DNA from: Casuarina equisetifolia
Taxonomy: Eukaryota > Streptophyta > Magnoliopsida > Fagales > Casuarinaceae
Direction: 5' to 3'
DNA: 64,000 bases
NCBI GenBank assembly: GCA_028551475.1
Contig: CM052357.1
Span: forward strand, 10,897,931-10,961,930
In this document: one piece after another, positions 35,228 to 46,918 of the stretch
How positions within the stretch are numbered: the stretch's first letter is position 1
How the letters are laid out: every line of letters starts with the position of its first letter
Notes under the pieces: generated by a model
The model's database searches: none
What the model was told of the DNA's origin: nothing
Seen by the model: the letters and a program-made list of their open reading frames with translations, nothing else
Position numbers and translations under genes: made by a program

Positions 35228-35581
35228 GTGACTATCCACGACTTGCCTTTTGGAATGATTTTATTAGGCCCTAACAAAGACGCTCTGGATAAGGCTAACG
35301 GGGTGGCTCTAAACTGCTTCTTTGTCTGCTCTCCTTTGCACCGCAACATTGAAGTTGATTTACGTGGAATTTTCGGCGGCGAGGTTCAAACTTCCAGTTT
35401 AATTGGAGGTGGGATTATTGGACTCCAGCTTCCAGGTGGTCCTGGTGATCTTCGTTCGTTAAAGCCATCAACTGAAGAGAGTCCGGCGGTTGTTGCCTAC
35501 GGAATACTGCATCCCTGTACCAACAAAGTTCATCGCGTGAACCAAATCAAAACTAAAAGGAGTGACCCACGTCAGGATTGA
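35228..35581 (+). CDS. Unidentified 117-codon open frame, possible gene fragment
   Basis: The frame encodes MTIHDLPFGMILLGPNKDAL and later IGGGIIGLQLPGGPGDL and SPAVVAYGILHPC, ending KTKRSDPRQD. It is more GC-rich than its flanks and has balanced codon use, unlike the AT-rich surroundings. I do not recognise the family. It has no obvious signal peptide, zinc knuckle or retroelement motif. It may be an exon of a real gene caught or copied among transposons, or chance. No confident splice partners seen. Confidence 0.3.
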   Translation: MTIHDLPFGMILLGPNKDALDKANGVALNCFFVCSPLHRNIEVDLRGIFGGEVQTSSLIGGGIIGLQLPGGPGDLRSLKPSTEESPAVVAYGILHPCTNKVHRVNQIKTKRSDPRQD

Positions 35582-38046
35582 TGCAGAGGACATCGAAGTG
35601 TGAGATGTGGTTTCTTCGTTCAGGCAGCATAGCATTTGTTATCAACTAAATTAGATGCTTATTGACATTCGCTTATTTGATCAAAGCGCAAGGAACTCAA
35701 AGCAACTTGCCCTGTTAGTAATTTAAGTCTTTTCATAAATCTTCATTTTTTTTAGCATCCAATCTAGTGTTGAGTCATCATTCATGTGGCAAAATCTCGA
35801 TTTGAGAGTAGTTGGGTAATTCGCACGGATCACGCCTTATTCTTCCTTCAAGCATGGAACTCTTCACGTTATAATTGTTGATTCAGGGGAGGTACTATTT
35901 GCCTCGCCTTCTAGATTGTTAGAAATGGGATACTTGGTTTTCAGGAACATCAATAAATCCAAGTTTACGAGTTATTAAGTACTTGGTACAATTTATCCAA
36001 ATTTATATATCCATCAATAATCCAAGTTTATTCCAAGGCATCTAATGAAAACTATTTATAATATGCTCATGCTTATCTAGTCAAGTACGTAATGATACAA
36101 AAACTATTTAAGAGTAAACGAAACTGGCAAAAAAAAAATTATGTAGGAACTAGAGAGAGAATATATTATGGGTAAGGGATTCAGAAATCCTTTGAATTAT
36201 ATTGATATTTATCACTCTTCATTATAAGAAACCAATATGACCACTTTGATCTGTTGGCAGAAGGACACGACACTACTCCAGTTGATCCTACAACTCTGTA
36301 ATCGAAACACTCCAATGAATGGGGTTTCATTTTTTTTGTTCTAATCATTCCTAAATGTTTTTTAAAATTTTTTCTATTATAAAATGAGCAAGAGGGGTGG
36401 AAAACTAGATGAAATGACTCTTAGTCTCTATAGAGACGTTATAAATAATCATATGAGCATGAAAAGGAACAAATAATATAGCTTCTTGACTTTGTCATCT
36501 TTGTCTCTCTCTAGGTTCCTACAAAACGGTTTGGTAGGAAATTTTATTTGTATATCTCCCTTAGCTTTCTGTCATCGAGGCTTTGTGTAAACTTGTCTTT
36601 TGTGTTGAAAAACATTTAGTTATTCATCACTGTTCTATCATTAAAGATCATGCAAAAGTTGGAGCCAAAAATATTTCGTTGAAGAAATTGTAGTGATGGG
36701 TTGGGGAGGTTGGAGGGAGTGTAGGGAAATTACGTAGTTGGGGTTTTGGTAGGTAGGAGAAGAAGGAAACCACAGGTGAGATTTTGGATCCCCTTCAAAG
36801 CGAAAACCAAGTAGAATAATAAAATAGAAACCTAACATTTCAATTTGACAAGGCTAAGATAAGGAACACAAAAATAAAAAACAAAAAAATAAAAACTTAA
36901 TAATATCCCAAGTTCATTCTCAATTAGAATGTGATATCTATGAAAATGAAAAATCTGGAAGTTAATTTTTTTTTCCCTGATCCCTCGTTTATTTCAAAGT
37001 TACATAACAAAACCATTTAGTTTTCTTTTCCAGGTTCAAATTCTATTTCTTTGATCGTAATGTGATCCTTAGGCCCCATGGTTACCAGGCTACTCGATCT
37101 CTCTTGATTGTGTATAGTTTACAAGCAATTTTCAAAACATACTAGAACTGTACATAAATCCACGTTACAAATGATGAGGAGTAAGGCATGATCGCAAGAA
37201 TGAGATTCCTATTTTTGCTACTTCCTATGCATTTTCTGAGAACTAGTCACATTTTTTAAGTATCTTTGAGTTGTGTTTCTCTCTTTAAATGCATAAAGTT
37301 GTTTAGTAGAAAAGCATTAATGGGTTGAGAAAGTCTTGCGTAATTTGATGCTTAATATGCTTACAGGAAAAGAAAAAGTAATTGCACATTTTTACCACTT
37401 TTAGAAAGAAAAAAAAAAAGAAAAAGAAACTTTCTTAGGGTGAAAGGAATGTGTATTCCTACTCCCCTTCAAGGGGATATACATTCCTTGCAAAATAAGG
37501 ACAAAGGGCTAATAGATACCCGCCTGTTTTTACATGCAAAACACGTTTAGTTGGGTTTAGGCATAAGGAAATACCAAAAATGTGGCTCTCCTTTCTTATA
37601 CCAACAAAAACGCCTGCACACAAAAATAAGGATTTAGAGTGTTTCAAGTCCAAAAAGATATTCTACGTTCATTGCTAGGGGTAATTTCTCTTTCTCTTTG
37701 ATTATGTTTAGATGTTTTTGGGTATACTTGGCACTCTCTAGAATGTCTTTCTCTATATAACAAAATGCAAGTTGTTTTCTCTTATATCATATCCTACATC
37801 TTGTATCACATTCAAATTTTGGATCTCTCACTTATAACATATGAGATTACCTATTTGGCCTCAATACTGTTTTGTCATGTAGCACTGTATATTATAATTC
37901 CAACACCCTCACTAAGCTTAAACATTATAGCCCAATTGCTAAGTATTCTTCGGTTTTCAATAAATAGACCTTCCTAAAAATGTTCATGGACGTTATAGAA
38001 AGTATCATACTGTGAATCAAAAGCATGTCATGAGACACGCTGAAGC
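35582..38046. other. Gene-poor AT-rich stretch
   Basis: 2.5 kb with no frame over about 70 codons that resembles a protein. AT-rich with poly-A and poly-T runs. No element ends identified. Confidence 0.4.
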
Positions 38047-38085
38047 ATGGGCTGCGGCAAGTCGAAGAGCAAGGTCAAAGGTCGT
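38047..38085 (+). CDS. Possible first exon of a small N-myristoylated protein
   Basis: The frame begins MGCGKSKSKVKGRG. Met-Gly-Cys followed by lysines is a classic N-myristoylation and palmitoylation start, common in small plant membrane-anchored proteins. After about 13 codons the frame becomes low-complexity hydrophobic sequence, as expected when reading into an intron. No second exon is assigned; a Lys/Glu-rich frame at 38842-39036 is a candidate only. Confidence 0.25.
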
Positions 38086-38237
38086 GGGCAACTTTTAAAG
38101 TTTTGCTTCTCTTTGTTTTTTTTCTTACTGAAGTGTTCCCTTTCTTCCATTTCTTTTTCTTCAGTGGTGCACCGCATAAAGAGATTGTTAAAGTTATTGG
38201 TCTTTGCAAAAATTACCATGGAAGCTAATGTAAAGAT

Positions 38238-38450
38238 GCATGACCCATGAAAATTGATTGTGCCCAATCAACACAACAAGGAAAATATTTGAAAATTGAT
38301 ATAAAGTAAATGAAATTGCATGATTCATGAAAATTGATTGTGCCTAATTAACACTCTAAGAAAAATACTTGAAAGTTGATGTGAAATAAATGAAGGTACA
38401 TGACCCATAGAAATTGATTTGAGCTTAATTAACATTCCAAAAGAAAATCT
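38238..38450. repeat. 80-bp tandem repeat, about 2.7 units
   Basis: Units start at 38238, 38318 and 38398, each CATGA-CCATGAAAATTGATT-like followed by AATTAACAC and AAATACTTGAAA-like text; the third is partial. Regular spacing of 80 bp. Confidence 0.9.
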
Positions 38451-39456
38451 TCAAGTTCAAAAGAAGAATTTATTAGAGGACCCACAAATTTTCTTTAGCT
38501 ACGAGTGGTAACTCAACTTTCCCTATAAAAATATTAGATATGTAACGTTATAAATCAACTAATTTAATCCAATCAAACTCAATATAAAAGTTATATACAG
38601 CTTTGTGTAGTTGAAGTAAGGCTTACTGTAATCGTGAAATCCATTCTACTCTTTTTAGTATCTTTGTCTCATTTTTTGTCTTTTGCTTAATAGTAGTTTT
38701 TTTTTTATACTTTCATGACTTACTAATCTTCATTTAGTTATAGGCCTCCGATTTATTGCTCTCCGTGACCACATTTTCATGTTTTTGTTCACTTAGTTGA
38801 TCTGAACCAAAAAACCCAATAAACTTTGATTTTCTTCTGAGATGACTAAAGAAGATGAGGGAGAGAGTGTGAGAAAGGAAGCTGAAGCACTGAAACCTGT
38901 TCTAGAGAAGAAAAAAAAGGAACTTCCTGCAATGCAGAAAACTGACTCAGAAAATGAAAATTTCTGTTCAGCAGGGAAAGTTCTACCTAAAAAACGTACC
39001 AAATTAACGCATCCGATCATGAAACTTCCAATGTTGTAAGCTTGCATTGATGGGATGGAAGACAGACTGAACTGGAAGGCACATTAAACTGTCCTATAGA
39101 CAAGGCAGAAAAGAATTTGGGAAGCAGATAAGGCCACGTTCATCCTTAACACAGCTTCCACAAGGTGGCGACAAATGGAGCGGCAAACTACAGGCCTTTT
39201 CAGGTCCCTAAATTGGCAATGCGACTCACGCCCACCTTCTCCCCCAGAAAATCATTTCCTTGGGTCCTTCTATGGCCTACGTGGGGCGAAAAGGACCGGA
39301 CGAGACTCCAGGGACCACGGACCGAGTAAGCACTCAAACCCGGCGGTTCGGCAGCGCAGTGCAAGATGATAAAAAAACCCAACCCCTTCGCTTCGGCGGT
39401 CTCCTGAAAGCCCCGTGAGACGCAGACACTCATACACAAAGTCGAAGCTCGTCAGA
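38451..39456 (+). promoter_or_regulatory. Upstream region of GLDH
   Basis: About 1 kb before the GLDH start. 39120-39456 becomes GC-richer, fitting a promoter and 5' UTR. An ACGTG core (TACGTGG, 39278-39284) is the only named factor site I can point to; ACGT cores bind bZIP/bHLH factors and are often light or ABA linked, but one site alone proves nothing. Confidence 0.35.
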
Positions 39457-42400
39457 ATGCTGAGAGCTCTCACTCTCAGACGCTCTCTTTCGTCTCTCCG
39501 CCCACACTACCATGTCAAAACTGTAGACCGAATACCCATCATCCCCAAACACCCTCTCAACCCCACCTCAGCGCGCTCATTCTCCACTGGCAGCGCCAGG
39601 GATGCTGAGGTCCGGAAGTACTTGGGCTATGGGGTTTTGGTCCTCTTCTGTGGCGCCGCTACCTACTACTCCTTCCCCTTCCCGGAGGACGCTAAACACA
39701 AGAAGGCCCAGATCTTCCGTTACGCTCCTCTGCCTGAAGATCTCCACAGTGTCTCCAACTGGAGCGGCACGCACGAGGTCCAGACCCGGGTGTTCCACCA
39801 GCCCGAGAACCTTGGGGAGCTGCAGAATGTGGTCAAGGAGGCCAACGAGAAGAAGTCCCGAATACGGCCTGTTGGGTCCGGCCTCTCGCCTAATGGTATC
39901 GGGCTCTCGAGGGCTGGGATGGTGAATTTGGCGCTGATGGATAGAGTTTTGGAGGTGGATAAGGAGAAGAAGACGGTGAGGGTTGAGGCGGGGATAAGGG
40001 TTCAGCAACTGGTGGATGCAATCAAAGACTATGGCATTACATTGCAAAATTTCGCTTCCATTAGGGAGCAGCAGATCGGTGGCATTTTGCAGGTCGGCTT
40101 TCTTGGTCTTTCTTCTTTTTCCTGTCTTACTCGATTAATCTAAGGGTTCAGTAAGAGAGAAATGGGAATGGTGTTAACTGTAACAAAAGCTCTGTTTTAT
40201 GGAGACGGATATGAACGGGATGTGAAGCGAATCATGTCCCTGACAGAGTGATCGCTGTGGCATTAGCATTATGGGTATTGTAGCGCATGTGAGAGTTGGG
40301 AGAGTGAGGAAGCGGTATAGGAAATAACTGAGTAATCCGTAGCTGAAAGAAAGATGAACATTGCTTAGTCTTCCTAATGGATTGTCATTATAGGCTAAAA
40401 CTAATACAGACTGCTTTTATCTCCTTTAGATTTTTTGGTCTTTTTTCTTTTCTTCTTCCTGTACAACATGAGAAGCCGTCATCTAATTCGACGACAGGCC
40501 TGGTTAGGGCCATAATTAATCGGCTCGAATTAAGATCGTCAAGGAAGTTGCAGTCAGTCCATTTTCTTGGAAGTATAAATCCATTATCATGTGGTTACTT
40601 TCTTTGCCATCGCGATCTTGTAGAATCTCTTTCCTCATTTGGGTATCTACTTAGGTTTTCTCCAAATGTTCTCGTTCCCGAAAATTTTGCGGGACTGTTG
40701 TAGAGAATGGAGGCCAAATAGGTTATTCATGCAATTTCTGGTTGTTAAATAATGAAGTTCCTTAAAAAAATAGAAGGAATGAAAAGTGGGATGAGTTCAG
40801 TAAGTGGTTAGCAAGTACTTTATCTACAGAGTGTTCTATTGTAATGCATGTCCTTTCCGTTTCGTGTTTAAGTACTAAGATTTTGTTATTTTATACATTT
40901 ACATGAATTTAGGTTGGTGCACATGGTACTGGTGCTAGACTGCCTCCCATTGATGAGCAGATCATCAGCATGAAACTGGTAACTCCTGCCAAGGGAACAA
41001 TAGAGATTTCAAAAGAGAAAAATCCTGAGCTATTTTATTTAGCTCGATGTGGTCTTGGGGGCCTTGGTGTGGTAGCTGAGGTTACCATCCAATGTGTTGA
41101 CAGAGAAGAGCTGGTGGAGCACACTTATGTCTCAAACATGAAAGAAATCAAGAAAAACCACAAGTAAATATTGTTCCCTTTATTTCTTGTTACTTAGAGC
41201 ATCATTCAGGATATTGCTAGTATTGACTCCTGCGGTTCTCTGATTACATATTTATTTGGTTAATTAGGATAATCAAGTGATGTGGAGCACATGAAATTAC
41301 CATGATGAGTTTACGATGACATACTAATAGTTGCTATGTTGTGGGAACAAACTCCATTCAAATGGTTCAAAATCAGTATGCTGTGATCACTCATAATAAG
41401 AGAGTCTTGAAGTTCGTGTAGGGTTTAGTTGTGTGCTGCTGTTTTTCTAGAACTAGTCCTACCGATGGTGCGGTTCACATGCTCCATGCTTTTATATCTT
41501 ATCTTTCTTTGCAGAATCCTTCTGCTCTGTCTCTCTTCACACACAGATCACACAAACATATACACACATACATATTTTGTTTATGGGGCATTGTTTAGAA
41601 GGATGTTGGAGATGTAATTGTATCTCTACAACTAATATATCTGTTTCTTTCCTTTTGCAGGAAATTACTATCTGATAATAAGCATGTCAAGTATCTCCAT
41701 ATTCCATATACCGACACTGTGGTAGTTGTGACATGCAATCCTGTTTCAAAGATGAAAGGTCATGCAAAGTTCAAACCCACACACAGTGAGGATGAAGCCA
41801 TACGGCATGTACGTGACCTCTACAGGGAGTCACTCCAGAAATATGGGTACTGCTAGTGTTTGCTATGTTGAATGTGTAGAAAGAAAAACTTCTTTAAGCT
41901 TGTTGAATATGGAGCACTAGTAATGAAATGTAGTTACTGTTATTTTCTTTTGATAGATATTTTCTGCTTGCTGAGATCTGAGTATTATTGAAGTTTATTG
42001 TATGAATACATATTGCTAGCCCTTCCATTTGATTTCCCAACCCCCCCACCCCTTGATCCCATCGGTTCAAACATATTGAGTCTAGATATTATGTATGATC
42101 TGGGTTTAGGATGTAAACTAAAATACAATCAAACTAACTTTTAATTTGGGTTGCCTTGGCCTTGTTAATAGGTTCAAGAATTAGTGTAAGTTTGACAAAA
42201 ATATCATTATGTGACAGGGAGACTAACACACCAGAGATTCTTTCAGTTCTAGCACAATATAAGATATTGAAATTTCAGTCCATCCAAAAGCATAAATCAA
42301 TGGGTTTGATTCTTGGTTAGGGTTTGTGGAATTATGAGGTAAGATTTTGTTGGTTGGCTTGTTTAAAATACTTTGGCTGAACTATCTATGTTGTTTTTGT

Positions 42401-43294
42401 TTTCTCATCTTTTCTAAGCTTTATTTGCATGTTTGTCCCAGCAGTTTGTTGACTAAGTTGTTTCACGCAATTAATGGTGTAAATTTTTACTTGCAGAAGT
42501 GTTAAAAATAAATCTCCAGATGACCCTGAACCAGACATAAATGAGCTGTCATTTACGGAGTTGAGAGATAAATTACTTGCCCTGGATCCTCTCAACAAAG
42601 ACTACGTCATAAAGGTTAATCAAGCTGAGGCTGAGTTTTGGAGGAAGTCAGAGGGATACAGAGTGGGATGGAGCGATCAAATTTTGGGCTTTGATTGTGG
42701 TGGGCAGCAGTGGGTTTCTGAGACATGTTTACCTGTGGGATCAGTAGCCAATCCAAGCATGAAAGATCTTGAATACATAGAAGAAGTGAAGCAGCTCGTT
42801 GAGAAGGAAGGAATACCTGCACCTGCTCCAATAGAGCAGCGCTGGTCAGCTCGCAGTAAAAGTGCCATGAGTCCTGCTTCGAGCTCAGAAGAGGATGATA
42901 TATTCTCATGGGTAATTTCAATGGCATCTTTCTTCTTTCCCAATTTATCTGTCTTTCTTGATTCTGAATGGTGGTTTCAGTTTAATAGGTATTTTGAGAG
43001 AGGAGATAGTGAAGGGAAAGAAGAGAGGGGAAAGAAAAAGAGAAAAAGGGGCGTGGGAGCTGTTCGCAACATATATGTTGCAAAGTAAATATGTGTACTT
43101 ATGACAATTTTTAGAAACTTTGATGTTCTCATGGATTTATCTACATTCTACATAATGAAAAAAGATTTTTTTTTTCCTTTTTTGGGAATGTGTGGTGGGG
43201 GAGTTATGGAATCGATCAAGTGGGTTAAGGACTATTCCTATTCAAAAGAGGAGATCTTCTTTTCTCTTTATATCAAAATTTGCTGTATATTAAA

Positions 43295-43349
<55 letters not shown>

Positions 43350-44305
43350 TAGATCTTGGTCTTCCAAAATTGTAGAATAAATTTTTGGGGCGTTGAGTGA
43401 TGTTTATTTCTTTATTAACATAACTATTCAATTGTACTTTCAATTTTGTATCAGGTTGGTATAATCATGTACCTTCCAACAATGGATCCCCGGCAGAGAA
43501 AGGAAATAACAGAAGAGTTCTTCCTCTACCGGCATCTGACCATGTCAAGGTTATGGGATCGGTATTTTGCATATGAACATTGGGCTAAGATTGAGGTACT
43601 AACTGAGTCTTAAAGAACTTTTGTAGTTCACACATATTAATTAAATTGTGAGGAGTTTTCCCACGTGGGATTTGGGAATGCATTGAAATCTTTGGTTCTG
43701 TTAAATTGACACCTAGATTCTTTCTTAACCAAATACCCGCCAAATTAATTTTAGCCCTTCCCACTTCGTAGTGGAATTTAAGTAAGTTAATTCCTATTTT
43801 TGTTCTACAAAGTTAATAGTCAAATTGAAACTTCATATAAATCCCCTGTCTTGCTTGGAAAGATACCAACAGTGCTAAAAGAAGTCTTTTTTTGTTTTTG
43901 TGTTTTGGTTTGGGGGTGTTGGGGTTTTGCTGTTTTGGAGGGGTGGGGTGGGGGGTGTAATGGGTTGGAGGAATGAGAAATGTCAACAGTCGAGGTCACC
44001 TGCTCAGCCTGTATCAAACCTAATGGCTTTCAGTGGATTATTAATTTGGATTTCGCAGGATTGCACGGATTTAAGTTTTGCCAAACTGACTCACAAAGAG
44101 GCGTTTTATTACGAGCAAGCTTTTGTTACTCATATATCTTCACATAATGCAGGTTCCAAAAGATAATGAAAAGCTTGCAGCTCTCCAAGCAAGGCTAAGA
44201 AAACGTTTTCCAGTGGATGCATATAACAAAGCACGAAGGGAGTTGGACCCTAACAGGATCCTTTCAAATAACAAGCTAGAGAAGCTGTTCCCAGATACCG
44301 TATGA
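39457..44305 (+). CDS. GLDH: L-galactono-1,4-lactone dehydrogenase, mitochondrial
   Basis: Six exons: 39457-40092, 40913-41163, 41661-41846, 42497-42911, 43455-43595, 44153-44305. They splice in phase into 593 residues, close to the usual ~600. GLDH oxidises L-galactono-1,4-lactone to ascorbate, passing electrons to cytochrome c at the inner mitochondrial membrane, and also aids complex I assembly. Visible: an Arg/Ser-rich transit peptide (MLRALTLRRSLSSLRP), a hydrophobic segment (YLGYGVLVLFCGAATYY), and the FAD motif RPVGSGLSPNG, where Leu replaces the His that binds FAD covalently in related oxidases. VGAHGTGARLPP keeps the Ala linked to poor oxygen use. IEQRW keeps the Glu and Arg linked to substrate choice. 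The C terminus is AYNKARRELDPNRILSNN. An in-frame ATG at 39415 is possible, but 39457 fits the family N terminus. All introns are GT-AG. No lesions seen. Confidence 0.97.
43292..43347. repeat. Palindromic (AAT)n(ATT)n microsatellite in GLDH intron 4
   Basis: About nine AAT units run directly into about nine ATT units. Because ATT is the reverse complement of AAT, the whole 56 bp is an inverted repeat able to fold as one hairpin. Confidence 0.97.
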
Positions 44306-44382
44306 GAAGTGTCCTTCATTGGTTAGTTCTTCAGTCTTTCTGTTCACTGCTGTGAGGTTCTTATGTGAAAATGTGGTCTGTA

Positions 44383-44388
44383 AATAAA
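44383..44388 (+). terminator. Candidate GLDH poly(A) signal
   Basis: AATAAA 78 bp after the GLDH stop, in a T-rich 3' region. Plant signals are loose, so this is a likely rather than certain site. Confidence 0.5.
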
Positions 44389-44828
44389 ATGAGTTCAACT
44401 CTGAGCCACAAGGACCTATACCATAAGGTTCCTTCATAATGCTCATAACCTAGGGATCGCCTTTGGTCTATTCTAATTTAATATACTTGTAACCAACTAG
44501 TGGTTCTAGTGGCTGGAGAATGGTTACAATTTTTTCTCTGCTAAATTAGAAATGTTAATTATGATTTTCCTTTTTGCAACTTTATCTGGAACCAGGTAGC
44601 ATCTTTGCTAAATGCGATTTTGGTTTTAGAGCTGTACTTCAAATTTAAATCTTTCTATGAATAGTCGATTGTTTCAATATGCTTCTAGAGTCTTGCAAAT
44701 GTCATATGTGTATGTCTTAACATTATGGCCATGAATGACAATTGTTGATGTGGTGGATGCTTCTTTTGATACACATCTTGATAGCACTAGCATTTTTCTT
44801 TTCAATTCATATGTCTACAAATATTCTC
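44389..44828. other. Spacer between GLDH and its decayed exon copy
   Basis: Non-coding, AT-rich. No feature seen. Confidence 0.4.
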
Positions 44829-44997
44829 AGGTTCTGAATGATAGAGAAGAGCTTGCAGCCCTCCAAATAACTCCTAAAACGTGTTTTCAAGTGGACGTGT
44901 GCGATAATAAAACATGAAGGGTGTGATCGTGACGGGTACATGGTCCTCTCTAATAGCAGGCTGGAGGAGCTGGTCCATATGTTGGATACCAGTTGAG
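44829..44997 (+). pseudogene. Decayed duplicate of GLDH exon 6
   Basis: After an intact acceptor-like CAG (44828-44830) the text reads VLNDREELAALQ, matching VPKDNEKLAALQ of the real exon 6, then PKTCFQVDVCDNK against RKRFPVDAYNK. After a stop and frame changes, LSNSRLEELVHMLDTS followed by TGA matches LSNNKLEKLFPDTV. The copy lies about 0.5 kb downstream of GLDH in the same orientation. It cannot replace the true exon without losing the ELDPNR region. Confidence 0.85.
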
Positions 44998-45752
44998 ACG
45001 CCTTCTCTGTTGGTTAGTCATTCATCGGTTATTTTTATATTAGTTCAATAAATCTCGTCTTTCTCTTCATCTGTTCAGAGCTGAGAGGGGTTTTTGCAAA
45101 CATTAGTACCCATATCTTAAGTTAAAGCGAACTTTGGTGATCCATTGCAGTAAATAATCTGGCAAGTGATCTTTCTTGCATTTTTCTTACTCTCTTTTTC
45201 TTCTCTTTTACTATCTTATCTTTTCTATTTCTTTGTGCTGGTAACCGCTAGTGTCAGTAGCAGCTGGAGACTGCTAAAATTGGTTCTTGACACACTACCG
45301 AGTCAAGTTCTCGTTAAAGCTTTTAAAATGTTAAGAGATCTGATATGACACATCAACTTCCAAAAGCCTTAGCCTTTGTGGGATTTGGCTTAAATTGAGG
45401 ATGCTAGTGAGCTTAAGAGTGCGGGATCTGGAGGGAGGGACAGGGGAGCAGATTGTCAGTTCTGTTTTTGGTGTACCATTAGAAACGGTGAGGTTTCCCT
45501 TTTCGGAAGTTTTTCCTAGCTTATGGTTTTTAGTGGTCTGCTGTCATAGCAGGTGGTGGATCTTTGTTTACTTAAAAATGAAAAAGAAAGAAAGAAAAAA
45601 AAAAAGACTAGTTCTTCACGCTGAAGATAAGAAATACCTGAAAATGCGTGCAATCTGGTGAAGATGTACTGAGTTTTTGCGTGAAAAACAAAACCATATA
45701 AGACTAGTTCTTCATTTGTAATGGTCTAATATGGTTAGTGTATATGGTTTGA
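44998..45752. other. Non-coding stretch after the GLDH exon copy
   Basis: Pyrimidine-rich near 45170-45235, purine-rich near 45580-45606. Short frames here lack any family resemblance. Confidence 0.4.
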
Positions 45753-45872
45753 AAGTCTAGCTCAGTTGGAGTGCGGGGGAGCTGCAGACCACAAGATGTG
45801 GAGTCCAAGACATATCTACCCCCACCCTCCTCCATTAACCAAGCAAAATGAAGAAATAAAGAAAAAAAAAAG
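45753..45872 (+). mobile_element. tRNA-derived SINE with A tail
   Basis: TCTAGCTCAGTTGGAGTGC (A box) followed about 35 bases on by GAGTCCAAGACAT (weak B box), then a pyrimidine-rich body and an A-rich tail (AAATAAAGAAAAAAAAAA) ending at 45872. The first bases match tRNA text closely. Confidence 0.7.
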
Positions 45873-46918
45873 GTATGGATTGGGCACGTAATGCGGTAAA
45901 AAATCATAGGTAAAACTGATACACAAGCCTAGGGATAGGATTGTGTTATACATATATTTGGCTAGGGTTGCTTTAGGAAGCTGCTTCTTGGCAATTTTAT
46001 GCCCTTTCGTTGGCGGACTTAAGTGGGAGTTTAGAGAATATGCTTTAAAATACATCCAAATTTCGATCTTCGTATTATTCTTCCCTTTTTTAAAAAAAAT
46101 TGTTTCCATAAGTCCTATTCTCATGTGCCCATTTGAGAATTATCCGAGTGTTCGACTCAGTTCAGCCCAATATGTCAATTTGCAAGTGTCCTACGATTCG
46201 GAGGTCAAAAATATTCCCTAATTGAGGGATTCGGGTGACTCCCACAGAGATTACTCAACCCCTATTATTTTAATAAATCCCTTTGGATGACCTTTAGTGG
46301 GCTCAAATCATGCAGATTGCAATTGATTTTCAGAATATCAGCCATTGGAGAGGGCAGCTAGTTTTCCAATCAGCAAGTAGGCGGGAATATCTTATCCGCC
46401 AACCTAGCGCCTCTACAATCAACCTTGTGGCTTCAGCAGAGAATCTAGTTCTGTTTTTTGAGTTATGGCTCTGATTTCTGCTTGCCCATTAAGTCAGATC
46501 TTAAACAAATCACTCCAGAAACGATGTGTCTTGAATTCTGGATTGGTAGCATGCGCCTTTAAGTTTGATTCTCTTGGTTTCGTTCATTTGTTAATGCTGT
46601 GGAATATCAATTTTCACCGAAAAGTAGAAAACACAGAAGAAGAAAGAAAAGAGGGAGTGAAGAGAGTGAAAGGAGTTTGCTTGTTCAATGAAAGTCGATT
46701 GTAGAAAGCAGGATCAAATATCAGTCGCAAGTCACATGCTATTACAATACATACACAGTCACAAACGATAGTCAAGTGATCAACGAAACTCTAGGTGCTG
46801 AAACATCCCTCAAAAAAAAAAAGAAAAAAAAGAAGGGGGTGGGGGAAAACATCAACCATGGTAAACTGGTGCAGCATGTTTGCTTATTCGAAATCCTTGT
46901 ATTCAAGAAGAAGATCAA
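45873..46918. other. Non-coding stretch and CYSTM 3' region
   Basis: No recognised gene. A 79-codon plus-strand frame at 46465 begins MALISACPLSQILNKSLQ but has no family match. 46800-46860 is purine-rich and antisense to the CYSTM 3' UTR. Confidence 0.4.

Noticed and set aside
38842..39036. Lys/Glu-rich 65-codon frame
   Set aside because: Could be an exon, but low complexity and no splice partner could be supported.
39577..40047. 156-codon minus-strand frame over GLDH exon 1
   Set aside because: Shadow of the GC-rich GLDH coding exon on the other strand; no family resemblance.
42616..42943. Minus-strand frames of 103 and 88 codons
   Set aside because: Shadows of GLDH exon 4.
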